From the NCBI GenBank assembly GCA_900315335.1, contig OMYR01000046.1, forward strand, positions 21,620 to 85,619: a DNA stretch of 64,000 nucleotides, given 5' to 3'. Positions 27,173 through 35,091 of this stretch are shown here, in pieces (position 1 is the stretch's first letter; every line of letters begins with the position of its first letter). A program made the position numbers and the translations under genes. The notes beneath the pieces were generated by a model that saw nothing but the letters and a program-made list of their open reading frames with translations, searched no databases and was not told the origin of the DNA. This DNA comes from an uncultured Bacteroidales bacterium (GTDB lineage Bacteria > Bacteroidota > Bacteroidia > Bacteroidales > P3).

Positions 27173-28711
27173 GTCGCCATTGGAGTTAAGGAACATATAT
27201 TGCGTTATGGACATATCGTTGGAAGTAGAGATTTGCAGTTTGATGCCAAAATCTTTCTCCCATTTGCGGTATGGTTTTTTGAACCAAAATCCTTTGGTAA
27301 GATATGCCGCAACAAAAGGATGAGTAACTATTGTAAGATGTTTTTCATTCTGCTCTTGCGAAAGGAATTTTACATCGTTACGCATATCGTTGATAACATT
27401 GACCGACGATTTTATCTTGCCGCTGCCACCACAGGTAGGACATAATTCCGATACCTCCATTTCCAAAACAGGACGTATTCTTTGGCGAGTTATCTGCATA
27501 AGACAGAATTTGCTTAACGGCAAAACGGTGTGGCGTGCCTTGTCCTTGGCAAGTTCTTCACGCATTGTGTCGTAAAGTTTTTTGCAATTGATTTTTGAGT
27601 TCATATCGATGAAATCAATAACGATAATTCCGCCAATATCTCTTAAACGCAACTGCCGTGCAATTTCCAACGCCGCTTCTGTATTGACCATTAAAGCATT
27701 CTCCTCTTGGTCTTGCGATGCTTTGGTTCTTGGTCCCGAATTGACATCAATAACAGCCATAGCCTCCGTCTGTTCGATGACAAGATATATACCCGAACGG
27801 ATTGTAACCACCTTGCCAAAAGCACTCTTTATCTGAACATCGACATGGAACTGCTCAAAAATAGGTGTCTGCAATTTGTAGTGGTGAAGTATATCCTCTT
27901 TTTCGGGATATATTTTGGAGATATAGTCGTGTAGTTCGTTATATATTTTCTCGTCATTTACGTAAATATTATTGAACTCCTCGCTAAGCATTTCCCTAAC
28001 GGTAACGATGGAAGAATCTGCTTCGGCAACGAGTTTCATAGGCGGCATAGCCCCGTTAAGTTTTTGGATTATGGATTGCCATTTGCCGTACAATTCCTTT
28101 ACATCCTGATCCAAATCTGCCGCAGACTTGCCTTCTGCTGCCGTACGAATGATAAGTCCGCAGTTCTCAGGTTGTATGCTTGTGAGTAATCGTCTTAATC
28201 GTTTGCGTTCTTCGATGCTTTTTATCTTTTGGGAAACTGTAATCTTCTTACCGAAAGGTACCAAGACCACATATCTGCCTGCAAAAGATATATCTGTGCT
28301 TAATCTCGGGCCTTTTGTGGAAATGGGTTCCTTTGTTACTTGCACCATAACCAACTGACCGGGTTTCAAAGCATCTGTTATAAGTCCGTTTTTCGGTAGT
28401 TCGGGTTCTTGTTTCTTCTTGGTAGTTATGCCTTGGTAGTTTCCGCTCACGCATTTGGAAACAAAGTCTTGCATCTTTAAGAAATTCTGTCCCAAATCCA
28501 AATAATGCAAAAAACCGTCCTTACCTGAGCCTACATCAACAAAGGCAGAGTTTAACCCCACCATAAGTTTTTTGACTTGTCCCAAATAAATATTACCTAC
28601 AACATAATCTTGTTGAGGTGTATCCTTATGCAGTTCGACTAAACTCTTGTCTTCCAATAACGCTATTTCAACTCCCGATTCTTTTACATCAATTATTAAA
28701 TCTTTATTCAT
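27158..28711 (-). CDS. rng: Ribonuclease E/G family endoribonuclease
   Basis: This 517-residue protein has the RNase G layout without the long RNase E C-terminal scaffold. It has an S1-like domain (VGNIYLGQVKKLMVGLNSAFVDVG, split at the conserved glycines, and GKDGFLHYLDLG), then the catalytic DNase I-like part with MAVIDVNSG and GGIIVIDFIDM holding the metal-binding aspartates. The Zn-link CPTC follows near residue 430. It cleaves single-stranded AU-rich RNA in rRNA processing and mRNA decay. The frame ends in a 21-bp repeat. Confidence 0.94.
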   Translation of the reverse strand: MNKDLIIDVKESGVEIALLEDKSLVELHKDTPQQDYVVGNIYLGQVKKLMVGLNSAFVDVGSGKDGFLHYLDLGQNFLKMQDFVSKCVSGNYQGITTKKKQEPELPKNGLITDALKPGQLVMVQVTKEPISTKGPRLSTDISFAGRYVVLVPFGKKITVSQKIKSIEERKRLRRLLTSIQPENCGLIIRTAAEGKSAADLDQDVKELYGKWQSIIQKLNGAMPPMKLVAEADSSIVTVREMLSEEFNNIYVNDEKIYNELHDYISKIYPEKEDILHHYKLQTPIFEQFHVDVQIKSAFGKVVTIRSGIYLVIEQTEAMAVIDVNSGPRTKASQDQEENALMVNTEAALEIARQLRLRDIGGIIVIDFIDMNSKINCKKLYDTMREELAKDKARHTVLPLSKFCLMQITRQRIRPVLEMEVSELCPTCGGSGKIKSSVNVINDMRNDVKFLSQEQNEKHLTIVTHPFVAAYLTKGFWFKKPYRKWEKDFGIKLQISTSNDMSITQYMFLNSNGDKIEL

Positions 28712-28748
28712 TGGAGTGTTTTTTTGTTTTGTTATGGAATAAATAAAT

Positions 28749-28793
28749 ATTGCGAAACTCCATGCTCAAATGAAGCATAAACAGTTTCGCAAT
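28749..28793 (-). terminator. Hairpin between the mS38-like gene and rng
   Basis: ATTGCGAAACT (28749-28759) and AGTTTCGCAAT (28783-28793) pair perfectly over 11 bp, with a second short pair ATGCT/AGCAT inside. On the minus strand it is followed by an AU-rich but not U-only stretch, so it is a terminator or a processing site. Confidence 0.65.
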
Positions 28794-28818
28794 AAATGGT
28801 TAGACTTTGTTAAGAAAA

Positions 28819-28908
28819 TTATTTATTCTTATGTCTATTCTTTCTCAAACGTTTTTTACGTTTATGAGTTGCCATCTTGTGGCCTTTTCGCTTTTTTCCG
28901 CTTGGCAT
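28819..28908 (-). CDS. 29-residue basic AURKAIP1/COX24 (mS38)-like protein
   Basis: A short frame reads MPSGKKRKGHKMATHKRKK, continuing RLRKNRHKNK and stop. About half of the residues are Lys, Arg or His, and it is under 30 residues long. Bacteroidota genomes encode a near-invariant protein of this form, annotated as AURKAIP1/COX24 domain protein, whose mitochondrial relative mS38 is a small-subunit ribosomal protein. It lies 29 bp downstream of the HU gene on the same strand and is probably cotranscribed with it. A ribosomal role here is inferred from the family. Confidence 0.85.
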   Translation of the reverse strand: MPSGKKRKGHKMATHKRKKRLRKNRHKNK

Positions 28909-28937
28909 TTTTGTACTTTATTTTTAATTAATTAAAC

Positions 28938-29222
28938 TTATTTAACGCTATTCTTTATTGCTTCAACAAATGTTTTTGAAGGTTTGAATGAAGGAATGTT
29001 ATGAGCAGGAATGATAATTGTAGTATTCTTTGAAATGTTACGACCGGTCTTTTCTGCTCTGCGTTTAATTGTAAAACTACCAAAACCTCTAAGATAAACA
29101 TTATTGCCTTTTTTCATGGAATCCTTTACAGCGTCCATAAAATACTCAACAACTTCTTGTACATTCACCTTTTCTAATCCTGTCTTTTGTGCGATCTCCG
29201 CAACGATTTCAGCTTTTGTCAT
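28938..29222 (-). CDS. hup: HU family DNA-binding protein
   Basis: A protein of 94 residues with the HU/IHF fold: MTKAEIVAEIAQKTG helix-turn-helix, GNNVYLRGFGSFTIKRRAEKTGRN (split by the glycine turns), and the DNA-intercalating arm with IPAHNIPSFKPSK, where the usual arm proline is present. It bends and compacts DNA. A consensus promoter lies at 29286-29315, and the mS38-like gene follows. Confidence 0.95.
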   Translation of the reverse strand: MTKAEIVAEIAQKTGLEKVNVQEVVEYFMDAVKDSMKKGNNVYLRGFGSFTIKRRAEKTGRNISKNTTIIIPAHNIPSFKPSKTFVEAIKNSVK

Positions 29223-29285
29223 TGTTTTATATGTATTTTTAGTTACTATTAATCTTAAATCCTAAGATTTTTCAAATTGAATTTG

Positions 29286-29315
29286 CAAAATTATAAAAAA
29301 TTTAGATACTACAAA
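29286..29315 (-). promoter_or_regulatory. Promoter of the HU / mS38-like unit
   Basis: On the minus strand TTTG (29312-29315) and TAATTTTG (29286-29293) have an 18-base spacer. The leader would be about 55 nt. Confidence 0.78.
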
Positions 29316-29363
29316 AATAAAAAACTCTTTTTTTACCTCTTGCAGTGAATTTTGTTTCAATTA

Positions 29364-29966
29364 TTAAAACAAATCGCCAAGTACATCTACGTTTTTAGCA
29401 GATATTTTTCCTTCGATAGAAACAGCATCATTGTTGCTTCCTGTAATAAGTTTCCAAATATCGCTTACAGATGTTCCGCCCGAATATAATCCTGTCAAAT
29501 AAGAATAAGGTACGGCAGAACCTTTGAAAGTTCCTTTCAATTGGTTGCCGCTTACGCCTGTAAGAGTTAATGAACCTTTTATTACGATGTATGGATTTTT
29601 TGCTTCACCTTTTGGAAAATACAACATAACATTGCTGAATTTGTCAAAAGACAAGTTGGCTCCGCCATTCAATATATCAGAAAGAACATTGTCGCTTGCA
29701 ACTCCCAATGTGTATTCTTTATTCAATGAAGAACCGTCAAGTTTTACGCCCAAACTGCCTTCTGAGCCTGTTGTTGCGATATAAACGTGTCCGTCTTTTT
29801 CGTAGTAACCTACTCCGGTGTAACTTTGAGATTTTCCGCCTATTGTTACCTTTGCAGAACCTAATGCAGAATCGATAAGATCTCCTAAATCGTCAGTGTT
29901 ATCACAACTCGTGAAAGTTAATGGCATCGCAAACAATAAAGCCATTGCTAAAATTAATTTTTTCAT
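29364..29966 (-). CDS. Hypothetical lipoprotein
   Basis: This 200-residue protein starts with a lipoprotein signal peptide ending in lipobox FTSC (Cys20), followed by an acidic Asp/Asn linker typical of surface-exposed Bacteroidota lipoproteins. The mature part is rich in Gly, Ser and Tyr with short beta-strand patterns (AKVTIGGKSQSYTGVGYYEKDG, broken by turns), suggesting a beta-sandwich or small barrel. I recognise no family. It is monocistronic with its own promoter. Confidence 0.78.
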   Translation of the reverse strand: MKKLILAMALLFAMPLTFTSCDNTDDLGDLIDSALGSAKVTIGGKSQSYTGVGYYEKDGHVYIATTGSEGSLGVKLDGSSLNKEYTLGVASDNVLSDILNGGANLSFDKFSNVMLYFPKGEAKNPYIVIKGSLTLTGVSGNQLKGTFKGSAVPYSYLTGLYSGGTSVSDIWKLITGSNNDAVSIEGKISAKNVDVLGDLF

Positions 29967-30007
29967 TTCGTTTATTGTTAAAACGTTAATTAATAATATT
30001 CAGCCTG

Positions 30008-30039
30008 CAAAATTAAATTAATTTCAAATAACAGCCAAA
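30008..30039 (-). promoter_or_regulatory. Promoter of the hypothetical lipoprotein gene
   Basis: Minus-strand TTTG (30036-30039) and TAATTTTG (30008-30015) are 20 bases apart. Confidence 0.7.
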
Positions 30040-30056
30040 TTATTTAATCTTTTTTG

Positions 30057-30064
30057 TAATTTTG
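30057..30064 (+). promoter_or_regulatory. -7 box of the mreCD operon
   Basis: TAATTTTG matches the -7 consensus. Its position shows that the TTG at 30062 is promoter sequence and not a start codon; no good TTTG is found upstream. Confidence 0.6.
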
Positions 30065-30085
30065 CATCCTTATTTTTTACGGGTT

Positions 30086-30925
30086 ATGGAAAATCTTCTG
30101 AGGTTTTTAAGACGATATTATTACGTGTTTCTCTTTTTGTTACTGGAAGGAGTTAGTATTTATCTCGTTTCGCTTGGACAAAGCAGGCAGGGTTCGTATG
30201 TGGTGAGCGTTGCCAACAATATTTCGGGAGGTTTTTATGGTTTTTTTGACGATATTAACTCATATTTCTATTTGAAAAGCAAAAATGAAGCCTTAGTCAA
30301 AGAAAATATGGAGTTGCGTAAGCAATTAAAGACTTCGTACGTTAAATTCGTCAATAGTTCGCATCAACAAACCGATACAATATACAAGCAAAGATTTACT
30401 TTCATAGATGCCAAAGTGATTTCCAAGACAGTCAATAAACGCAACAACTTCTTTATGCTCGATAAGGGTAGAATGTCGGGAGTGGAGAAAGATATGGGCG
30501 TTATTGCTCCTGACGGAGTTGTGGGAGTGGTCGTAAAAACTACTCAAAACTTCTCTCTTGTTATGTCGGTATTGCACCAAGACAGCAAACTCAATGTACG
30601 AAACACCCGAACCAAAACTACCGGTACATTGGTTTGGAATGGAAAGTCATATCTAACCGGTCGCATTATCGATATGCCGTCAAGTATTGCAATCAAGAAA
30701 GGCGACACCATTGTTACAAGTGGTTTTTCGACGGATTTTCCCGAAGGTATAATGGTCGGAACAGTTAAAAACTTTTCAAAAGAAACGGGAACGGGATTTT
30801 ATAATGTGGATGTGAAATTTTCTACCGATTACAACAAATTGGAGTATGTCTATGTAATCAAAAACTTCTTCAAAATCGAACAAGATGCTATAATGGACAG
30901 CATTGATAAGGAGGGCGAAAAATGA
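30086..30925 (+). CDS. mreC: Rod shape-determining protein MreC
   Basis: The start is set at the ATG at 30086 (MENLLRFLRRYYYVFLF), giving 279 residues; a longer frame would begin inside the promoter -7 box. The protein has one N-terminal transmembrane helix (about 10-28), a coiled coil (about 65-85, SKNEALVKENMELRKQL) and a periplasmic beta domain with IAPDGVVGVVVKTTQNFSLV split by glycines. MreC links the MreB cytoskeleton to the elongasome peptidoglycan synthases. mreB is not adjacent, unlike the usual mreBCD order. Confidence 0.92.
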   Translation: MENLLRFLRRYYYVFLFLLLEGVSIYLVSLGQSRQGSYVVSVANNISGGFYGFFDDINSYFYLKSKNEALVKENMELRKQLKTSYVKFVNSSHQQTDTIYKQRFTFIDAKVISKTVNKRNNFFMLDKGRMSGVEKDMGVIAPDGVVGVVVKTTQNFSLVMSVLHQDSKLNVRNTRTKTTGTLVWNGKSYLTGRIIDMPSSIAIKKGDTIVTSGFSTDFPEGIMVGTVKNFSKETGTGFYNVDVKFSTDYNKLEYVYVIKNFFKIEQDAIMDSIDKEGEK

Positions 30926-31434
30926 TAAAAGATATAATAAAAAGTGCGGTACAATTCATCGTATTGTTGCTTTGCCAAGTGCTTATACTGAATAATGTAT
31001 ATTTCTTGGGATATATAAATCCTATGTTGTACGTGTGGTTTATCATAATGCTGCCATTTGCAACTCCTAAATGGCTTGTGCTTGTGGCTTCTTTTTTAAT
31101 GGGAGTCTGCGTTGATGTGCTTGGTAACGATGTCGGGGTGCATGCTGCCGTTTGCGTGCTTATCGCATTCATTCGTCCTGCGTTATTAAATGTTTCATCA
31201 AATAATATAGACAAAACTTCCCTTGCCCAACCGAGTGTAGCGTCTATGGGATTTAAGAATTTCTTGTTGTTTATCGCTTTGTCGGTGGCTATACATCATT
31301 TGTTATACTTTGTTGTCGAAATATTTTCCTTTGGAGAAATTTTGCAGATACTTCTTCGTACATTGCTTTCGTCTGTTGTTACGATAGCCTTGATACTACT
31401 TTTTGATATGTTGTTTTTCAAGAAAAAAGAATAA
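30922..31434 (+). CDS. mreD: Rod shape-determining protein MreD
   Basis: A protein of 170 residues with about five transmembrane helices and the MreD signature LNNVYFLGYINPMLYVWF. Its ATG overlaps the mreC stop (ATGA), so translation is likely coupled. It is an inner membrane partner of MreC in the elongasome. No terminator is visible before the glycosyltransferase gene 51 bp downstream. Confidence 0.9.
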   Translation: MIKDIIKSAVQFIVLLLCQVLILNNVYFLGYINPMLYVWFIIMLPFATPKWLVLVASFLMGVCVDVLGNDVGVHAAVCVLIAFIRPALLNVSSNNIDKTSLAQPSVASMGFKNFLLFIALSVAIHHLLYFVVEIFSFGEILQILLRTLLSSVVTIALILLFDMLFFKKKE

Positions 31435-31485
31435 CAATCAATCTTTGTTCATATTACACATAAGATTATTATAAAATTAAAGCCG

Positions 31486-32715
31486 ATGAAATTACTGATA
31501 CTTACCCAATATTTTCCGCCCGAAGTTGGTGCTCCGCAAAACAGATTGTTTGAATTGGCTTTGCGTTTGAAAGATAAAGGTATGGATGTCGAGGTTTTGA
31601 CGGCTATGCCCAATTATCCTCAAATGCAGATACAACAAGCGTACAAAGGCAAGAAATATTGTGAGGAGGATTTAGGCGGTATTAGTGTTAAACGTACGTG
31701 GATTTATGTCTCACAAGACAAAAGTATTATTAAACGTCTGTTGAATTATTTCTCATTTGTATTTTCGGCTTTGTGGTACGGATTGCGTAAGGTGGAAAGA
31801 AAAGACGTGCTTATGGTTGAATCTCCTCCTCTGTTCTTAGGAATTACCGCTTATTTGTTAGCAAAAGCAAAGCATGCGAGAATGGTGTTTAATGTTTCGG
31901 ACTTATGGCCCGAGAGTGCAGAGAAATTGGATATTATTCACAACCGGTTCTTACTTAAACTCGCAACAAAATTAGAGGAGTTCTGCTATAAAAAATCTGC
32001 ACTCATATCGGGACAAACGCAGGGTATATGCAAAAACATCAAATCCCGTTTTCCAAACAAAGACGTTTATTGGTTGAAAAACGGTGTGGATATTAATTTT
32101 TATGATGTCAATAAACAGGTTGAGCGTCATTTCCGTAAAGACAAGGGTTTTAATAGCGACGATTTTATTTTGTTTTACGGCGGAATTATTGGCTATGCAC
32201 AAGGTTTGGATGTCATACTTCGTGCTGCCGAAAGGCTCAAAGAACATAAAAACATCAAATTCGTCTTGCTTGGCAATGGACCAGAGAAAAGTAGATTGTT
32301 AAGCCTTAAAGATGATATGCACCTTGACAGTGTTTTCTTTTATGATGCCGTTCCTAAGAGCAAGATGCAGGAAATTATCGTTGAAACCGATGCGACAATA
32401 GTTCCATTAAAGCGTTTGGATTTGTTCAAAGGGGCTATCCCTTCCAAGATTTTTGAGAATTTGGCGTTGAAAAAACCTATTCTTTTGGGATTGGAAGGCG
32501 AGGCTAAGGAGTTGTTTATTGAGCAAGGGCGTTGCGGATTGAGTTTTACACCCGAAGACGATAAGGATTTGTCCGAAAAGATTTTGTATATCTATAACAA
32601 CAAAGACGAGGCGAGACAAATGGGTGAGAACGGCTTGAAATATGCTTCTGAAAACTTTAACAGAGATATTATAGCGACGGAATTTTTTGCAAAACTGCAA
32701 CAATTGGAAAAGTAA
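31486..32715 (+). CDS. Family 4 glycosyltransferase (WbuB-like)
   Basis: The protein of 409 residues has a GT-B fold. The N-terminal motif ILTQYFPPEVGAPQNRL and VFNVSDLWPESAE are typical of WbuB/WcaI-type amino-sugar or fucosaminyl transferases. The C-terminal nucleotide-sugar half shows FYGGIIGYAQGLDV and the E-x7-E region at SKIFENLALKKPILLGLEGE (split). It probably adds a sugar to a lipid-linked surface polysaccharide precursor. It precedes wecB by 31 bp, which suggests an N-acetylmannosamine-related donor or glycan. Confidence 0.85.
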   Translation: MKLLILTQYFPPEVGAPQNRLFELALRLKDKGMDVEVLTAMPNYPQMQIQQAYKGKKYCEEDLGGISVKRTWIYVSQDKSIIKRLLNYFSFVFSALWYGLRKVERKDVLMVESPPLFLGITAYLLAKAKHARMVFNVSDLWPESAEKLDIIHNRFLLKLATKLEEFCYKKSALISGQTQGICKNIKSRFPNKDVYWLKNGVDINFYDVNKQVERHFRKDKGFNSDDFILFYGGIIGYAQGLDVILRAAERLKEHKNIKFVLLGNGPEKSRLLSLKDDMHLDSVFFYDAVPKSKMQEIIVETDATIVPLKRLDLFKGAIPSKIFENLALKKPILLGLEGEAKELFIEQGRCGLSFTPEDDKDLSEKILYIYNNKDEARQMGENGLKYASENFNRDIIATEFFAKLQQLEK

Positions 32716-32746
32716 AACACAAAAACAAAAAACATATTCATCGTTT

Positions 32747-33898
32747 ATGAAAATAGTAACCGTTATCGGAGCAAGACCGCAGATAATCAAAGCATCGGCA
32801 CTATCACGAGCGATAAGCAATACGTACGCTGACAAAATCGATGAGGTAATCGTTCATACGGGACAACATTACGATGAAAAAATGTCAGATATATTTTTTT
32901 CGCAGTTGCAAATTCCCAAACCGAACTATAATCTCAACATAGGCAGTGCAACACATGGCGTTCAAACGGCACGTATGATTGAGGGTATAGAACAAGTTCT
33001 GCAAAAAGAAAATCCTGATGCTTTGGTTATTTATGGAGATACCAATTCAACTCTTGCAGGGGCTGTTGCGGCATCCAAAATACAGATACCCGTTGTGCAT
33101 ATTGAAGCAGGTTTGCGTTCTTTCGATAAGACCATGCCCGAAGAGATAAACCGTATATTGGCTGACAATGTCTCAACATTGTTATTCACTCCCACAAAAG
33201 CAGGTTACGACAATCTGATGAATGAAGGTTTTTCAAGCAAGATTACCGCAAAACCCGATTTTAACCGCCCTAATGTTTATCATTGCGGGGATATAATGTT
33301 GGACAACACTCTTCATTTTAGTGATATTGCGATAAACAACGATGAATACCGACAGCGTTTCGGCGAAGACTTCGTCCTTTGTACCGTTCATAGAAATACA
33401 AATACGGATAATGCTGAAAAACTCTCGTCAATATTCACTTCGTTGATTGAAATAGCGAAACGACAGCGTATAATTATGCCTCTGCATCCGAGAACAAAGA
33501 AGATGATGCCGCAGATGTTGTCAAAAACATTGTTTGACGAGGTTGAAAACAATAAGAATATACAGATAATAGAGCCTGTGGGATTTTTGGAGATGTGTTA
33601 TTTGGAAAGTGCGTCGTCATTAATCGTAACGGATTCGGGAGGAGTGCAAAAAGAAGCCTATTTTCTGCAAAAACCTTGCATCATTCTTCGTCCTCAAACA
33701 GAGTGGGTGGAGATAGTCAAGAACAAATGTGCCGTTATTGCAGATACATACGAAAATAAAATACTTGCTGCTTACGAACAATTTTCAGATGTGGCGTATT
33801 TTCAAAAAGTGCTATCTGAGGCAAGAAAAACTCCAATATTCGGTGATGGCAAATCCGCTGAATTTATGTGCAAGACAATACTTGAAACATTGGGATAA
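32747..33898 (+). CDS. wecB: UDP-N-acetylglucosamine 2-epimerase (non-hydrolysing)
   Basis: The start is taken at the ATG at 32747 (MKIVTVIGARPQIIKA), giving 383 residues. This matches the conserved N-terminus of the family; the longer frame overlaps the preceding gene. Motifs include HTGQHYDEKMSDIFF, VIYGDTNSTLAG, HIEAGLRSFDKTMPEEINR and TDSGGVQKEAYF. It interconverts UDP-GlcNAc and UDP-ManNAc for cell-surface glycan synthesis. It is cotranscribed with the glycosyltransferase upstream. Confidence 0.94.
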   Translation: MKIVTVIGARPQIIKASALSRAISNTYADKIDEVIVHTGQHYDEKMSDIFFSQLQIPKPNYNLNIGSATHGVQTARMIEGIEQVLQKENPDALVIYGDTNSTLAGAVAASKIQIPVVHIEAGLRSFDKTMPEEINRILADNVSTLLFTPTKAGYDNLMNEGFSSKITAKPDFNRPNVYHCGDIMLDNTLHFSDIAINNDEYRQRFGEDFVLCTVHRNTNTDNAEKLSSIFTSLIEIAKRQRIIMPLHPRTKKMMPQMLSKTLFDEVENNKNIQIIEPVGFLEMCYLESASSLIVTDSGGVQKEAYFLQKPCIILRPQTEWVEIVKNKCAVIADTYENKILAAYEQFSDVAYFQKVLSEARKTPIFGDGKSAEFMCKTILETLG

Positions 33899-33978
33899 GA
33901 AATCGATTGTAACAGATGATAACTTTTTGCGGTGATTTTATACGCCACGAAAATTTCAGGTGTTTTCACAAAATTAAT

Positions 33979-34062
33979 GTCCCTTATTATTTCACTGATG
34001 TTTAATATTATTTTACTGATGTTTAACACTAATTTGGCAGTGTTAAATGCTTGCTTTTTAAG
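33979..34062 (+). repeat. 21-bp-period repeat array (4 units)
   Basis: Units start at 33979, 34000, 34021 and 34042 with cores GTCCCTTATTAT, GTTTAATATTAT, GTTTAACACTAA and GTTAAATGCTTG. It fills the gap between convergent wecB and aroB and ends seven bases before the aroB stop codon. The GTCCC variant also occurs in the minus-oriented array at 21107-21127. Confidence 0.87.
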
Positions 34063-34068
34063 GGGCAT

Positions 34069-35091
34069 TCAGAACACAACGCCTACGTCTTTAAGCAAAA
34101 CGAAATTGATGTTCGAGCCGCTGTTTTTCTTATCCTGTTGCATCAAAGGTATAAGGCTTTTCATATCGTCTTTGAATGGCGGGATAGCGTAATTATCCGC
34201 AATAAATGATTGTATCTTGACTGCCTTTTTTTGTGGAAAGCCGCAGTGTTTTACACTCAAATCCAACGCATAACTTATACCCACTGCCACCGAATGACCA
34301 TGCGAAAGATTGTAAAACAATTCTATTGCATGAGCAAGAGTATGCCCGAAATTCAATTTTCTACGTATGCCTTTGTCTTTGCAATCCTGATGTACAACAT
34401 CTTCTTTTATTGAAGCGCATTTAATGATAAACGGGCGTATCGCTTGAATTAAAATTTCGTTTTCGGTATTTGAGTTTTCGGTAGTGTCGTTTTCGTTTTT
34501 GATAGTAGTATTTGAGACTTTGGCATTTGTTATGGCTTGAATAAATTCGCAAGTCAGATTTTCATCGCTGACCAAGAATGTTTTTAATATTTCAGCCACG
34601 CCGTCCATAATTTGATTTTTTGAAAGAGAATCCAAAAACTCCGTATCCAAAAATGTTTCGTAATTGAAATCAAATGTACCCACAAGATTTTTCACTCCGC
34701 CAAAATCCACAGCGGTCTTACCGCCTATGGCTGCATCAATCATCGCCAAAAGGGTAGTGGGGATATTAACTCTTTCAATACTCCTCTTGTAAATGGATGC
34801 CGTAAAACCTCCCAAATCACATATAACCCCTCCTCCCAAACACACTAAACACGCATTTCTGTCGGCATTGCTTTGCTGCAAAGATGTTATAAGGTTTTCA
34901 ACGGTAGATAGGTTTTTGTTTTCTTCGCCTTGCGGTATTTCCAAAAGTATGGCTTGATTGTCGGTGAGTATATCCACTTTTTCCAAAAGCGTAGGCAGAC
35001 AATGTTTGGATGTGTTCTCATCAACCAATATGAACAACTGCGAAAAATCTTTACTCTCCAAATATTTTTGTAGTTCGGTTATATCTTTCAT
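34069..35091 (-). CDS. aroB: 3-dehydroquinate synthase
   Basis: I place the start at 35091 (MKDITELQKYLESKDF), giving 340 residues; its ATG overlaps the stop of the ABC-F gene (ATGA). The NAD-binding GGGVICDLGGFTASIYKRSI, PTTLLAMIDAAIGGKTAVDFGGVKN (split) and the zinc-ligand motifs GHTLAHAIE and HGHSVAVGI are all present. It closes DAHP to 3-dehydroquinate in the shikimate pathway. A low-complexity Asn/Thr/Glu insertion (about residues 198-216, NENDTTENSNTENE) interrupts the all-alpha domain. Confidence 0.93.
   Translation of the reverse strand: MKDITELQKYLESKDFSQLFILVDENTSKHCLPTLLEKVDILTDNQAILLEIPQGEENKNLSTVENLITSLQQSNADRNACLVCLGGGVICDLGGFTASIYKRSIERVNIPTTLLAMIDAAIGGKTAVDFGGVKNLVGTFDFNYETFLDTEFLDSLSKNQIMDGVAEILKTFLVSDENLTCEFIQAITNAKVSNTTIKNENDTTENSNTENEILIQAIRPFIIKCASIKEDVVHQDCKDKGIRRKLNFGHTLAHAIELFYNLSHGHSVAVGISYALDLSVKHCGFPQKKAVKIQSFIADNYAIPPFKDDMKSLIPLMQQDKKNSGSNINFVLLKDVGVVF

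Noticed and set aside
30062..30085. TTG start for mreC
   Set aside because: The TTG is the last part of a -7 box (TAATTTTG). The ATG at 30086 begins a typical MreC N-terminus.
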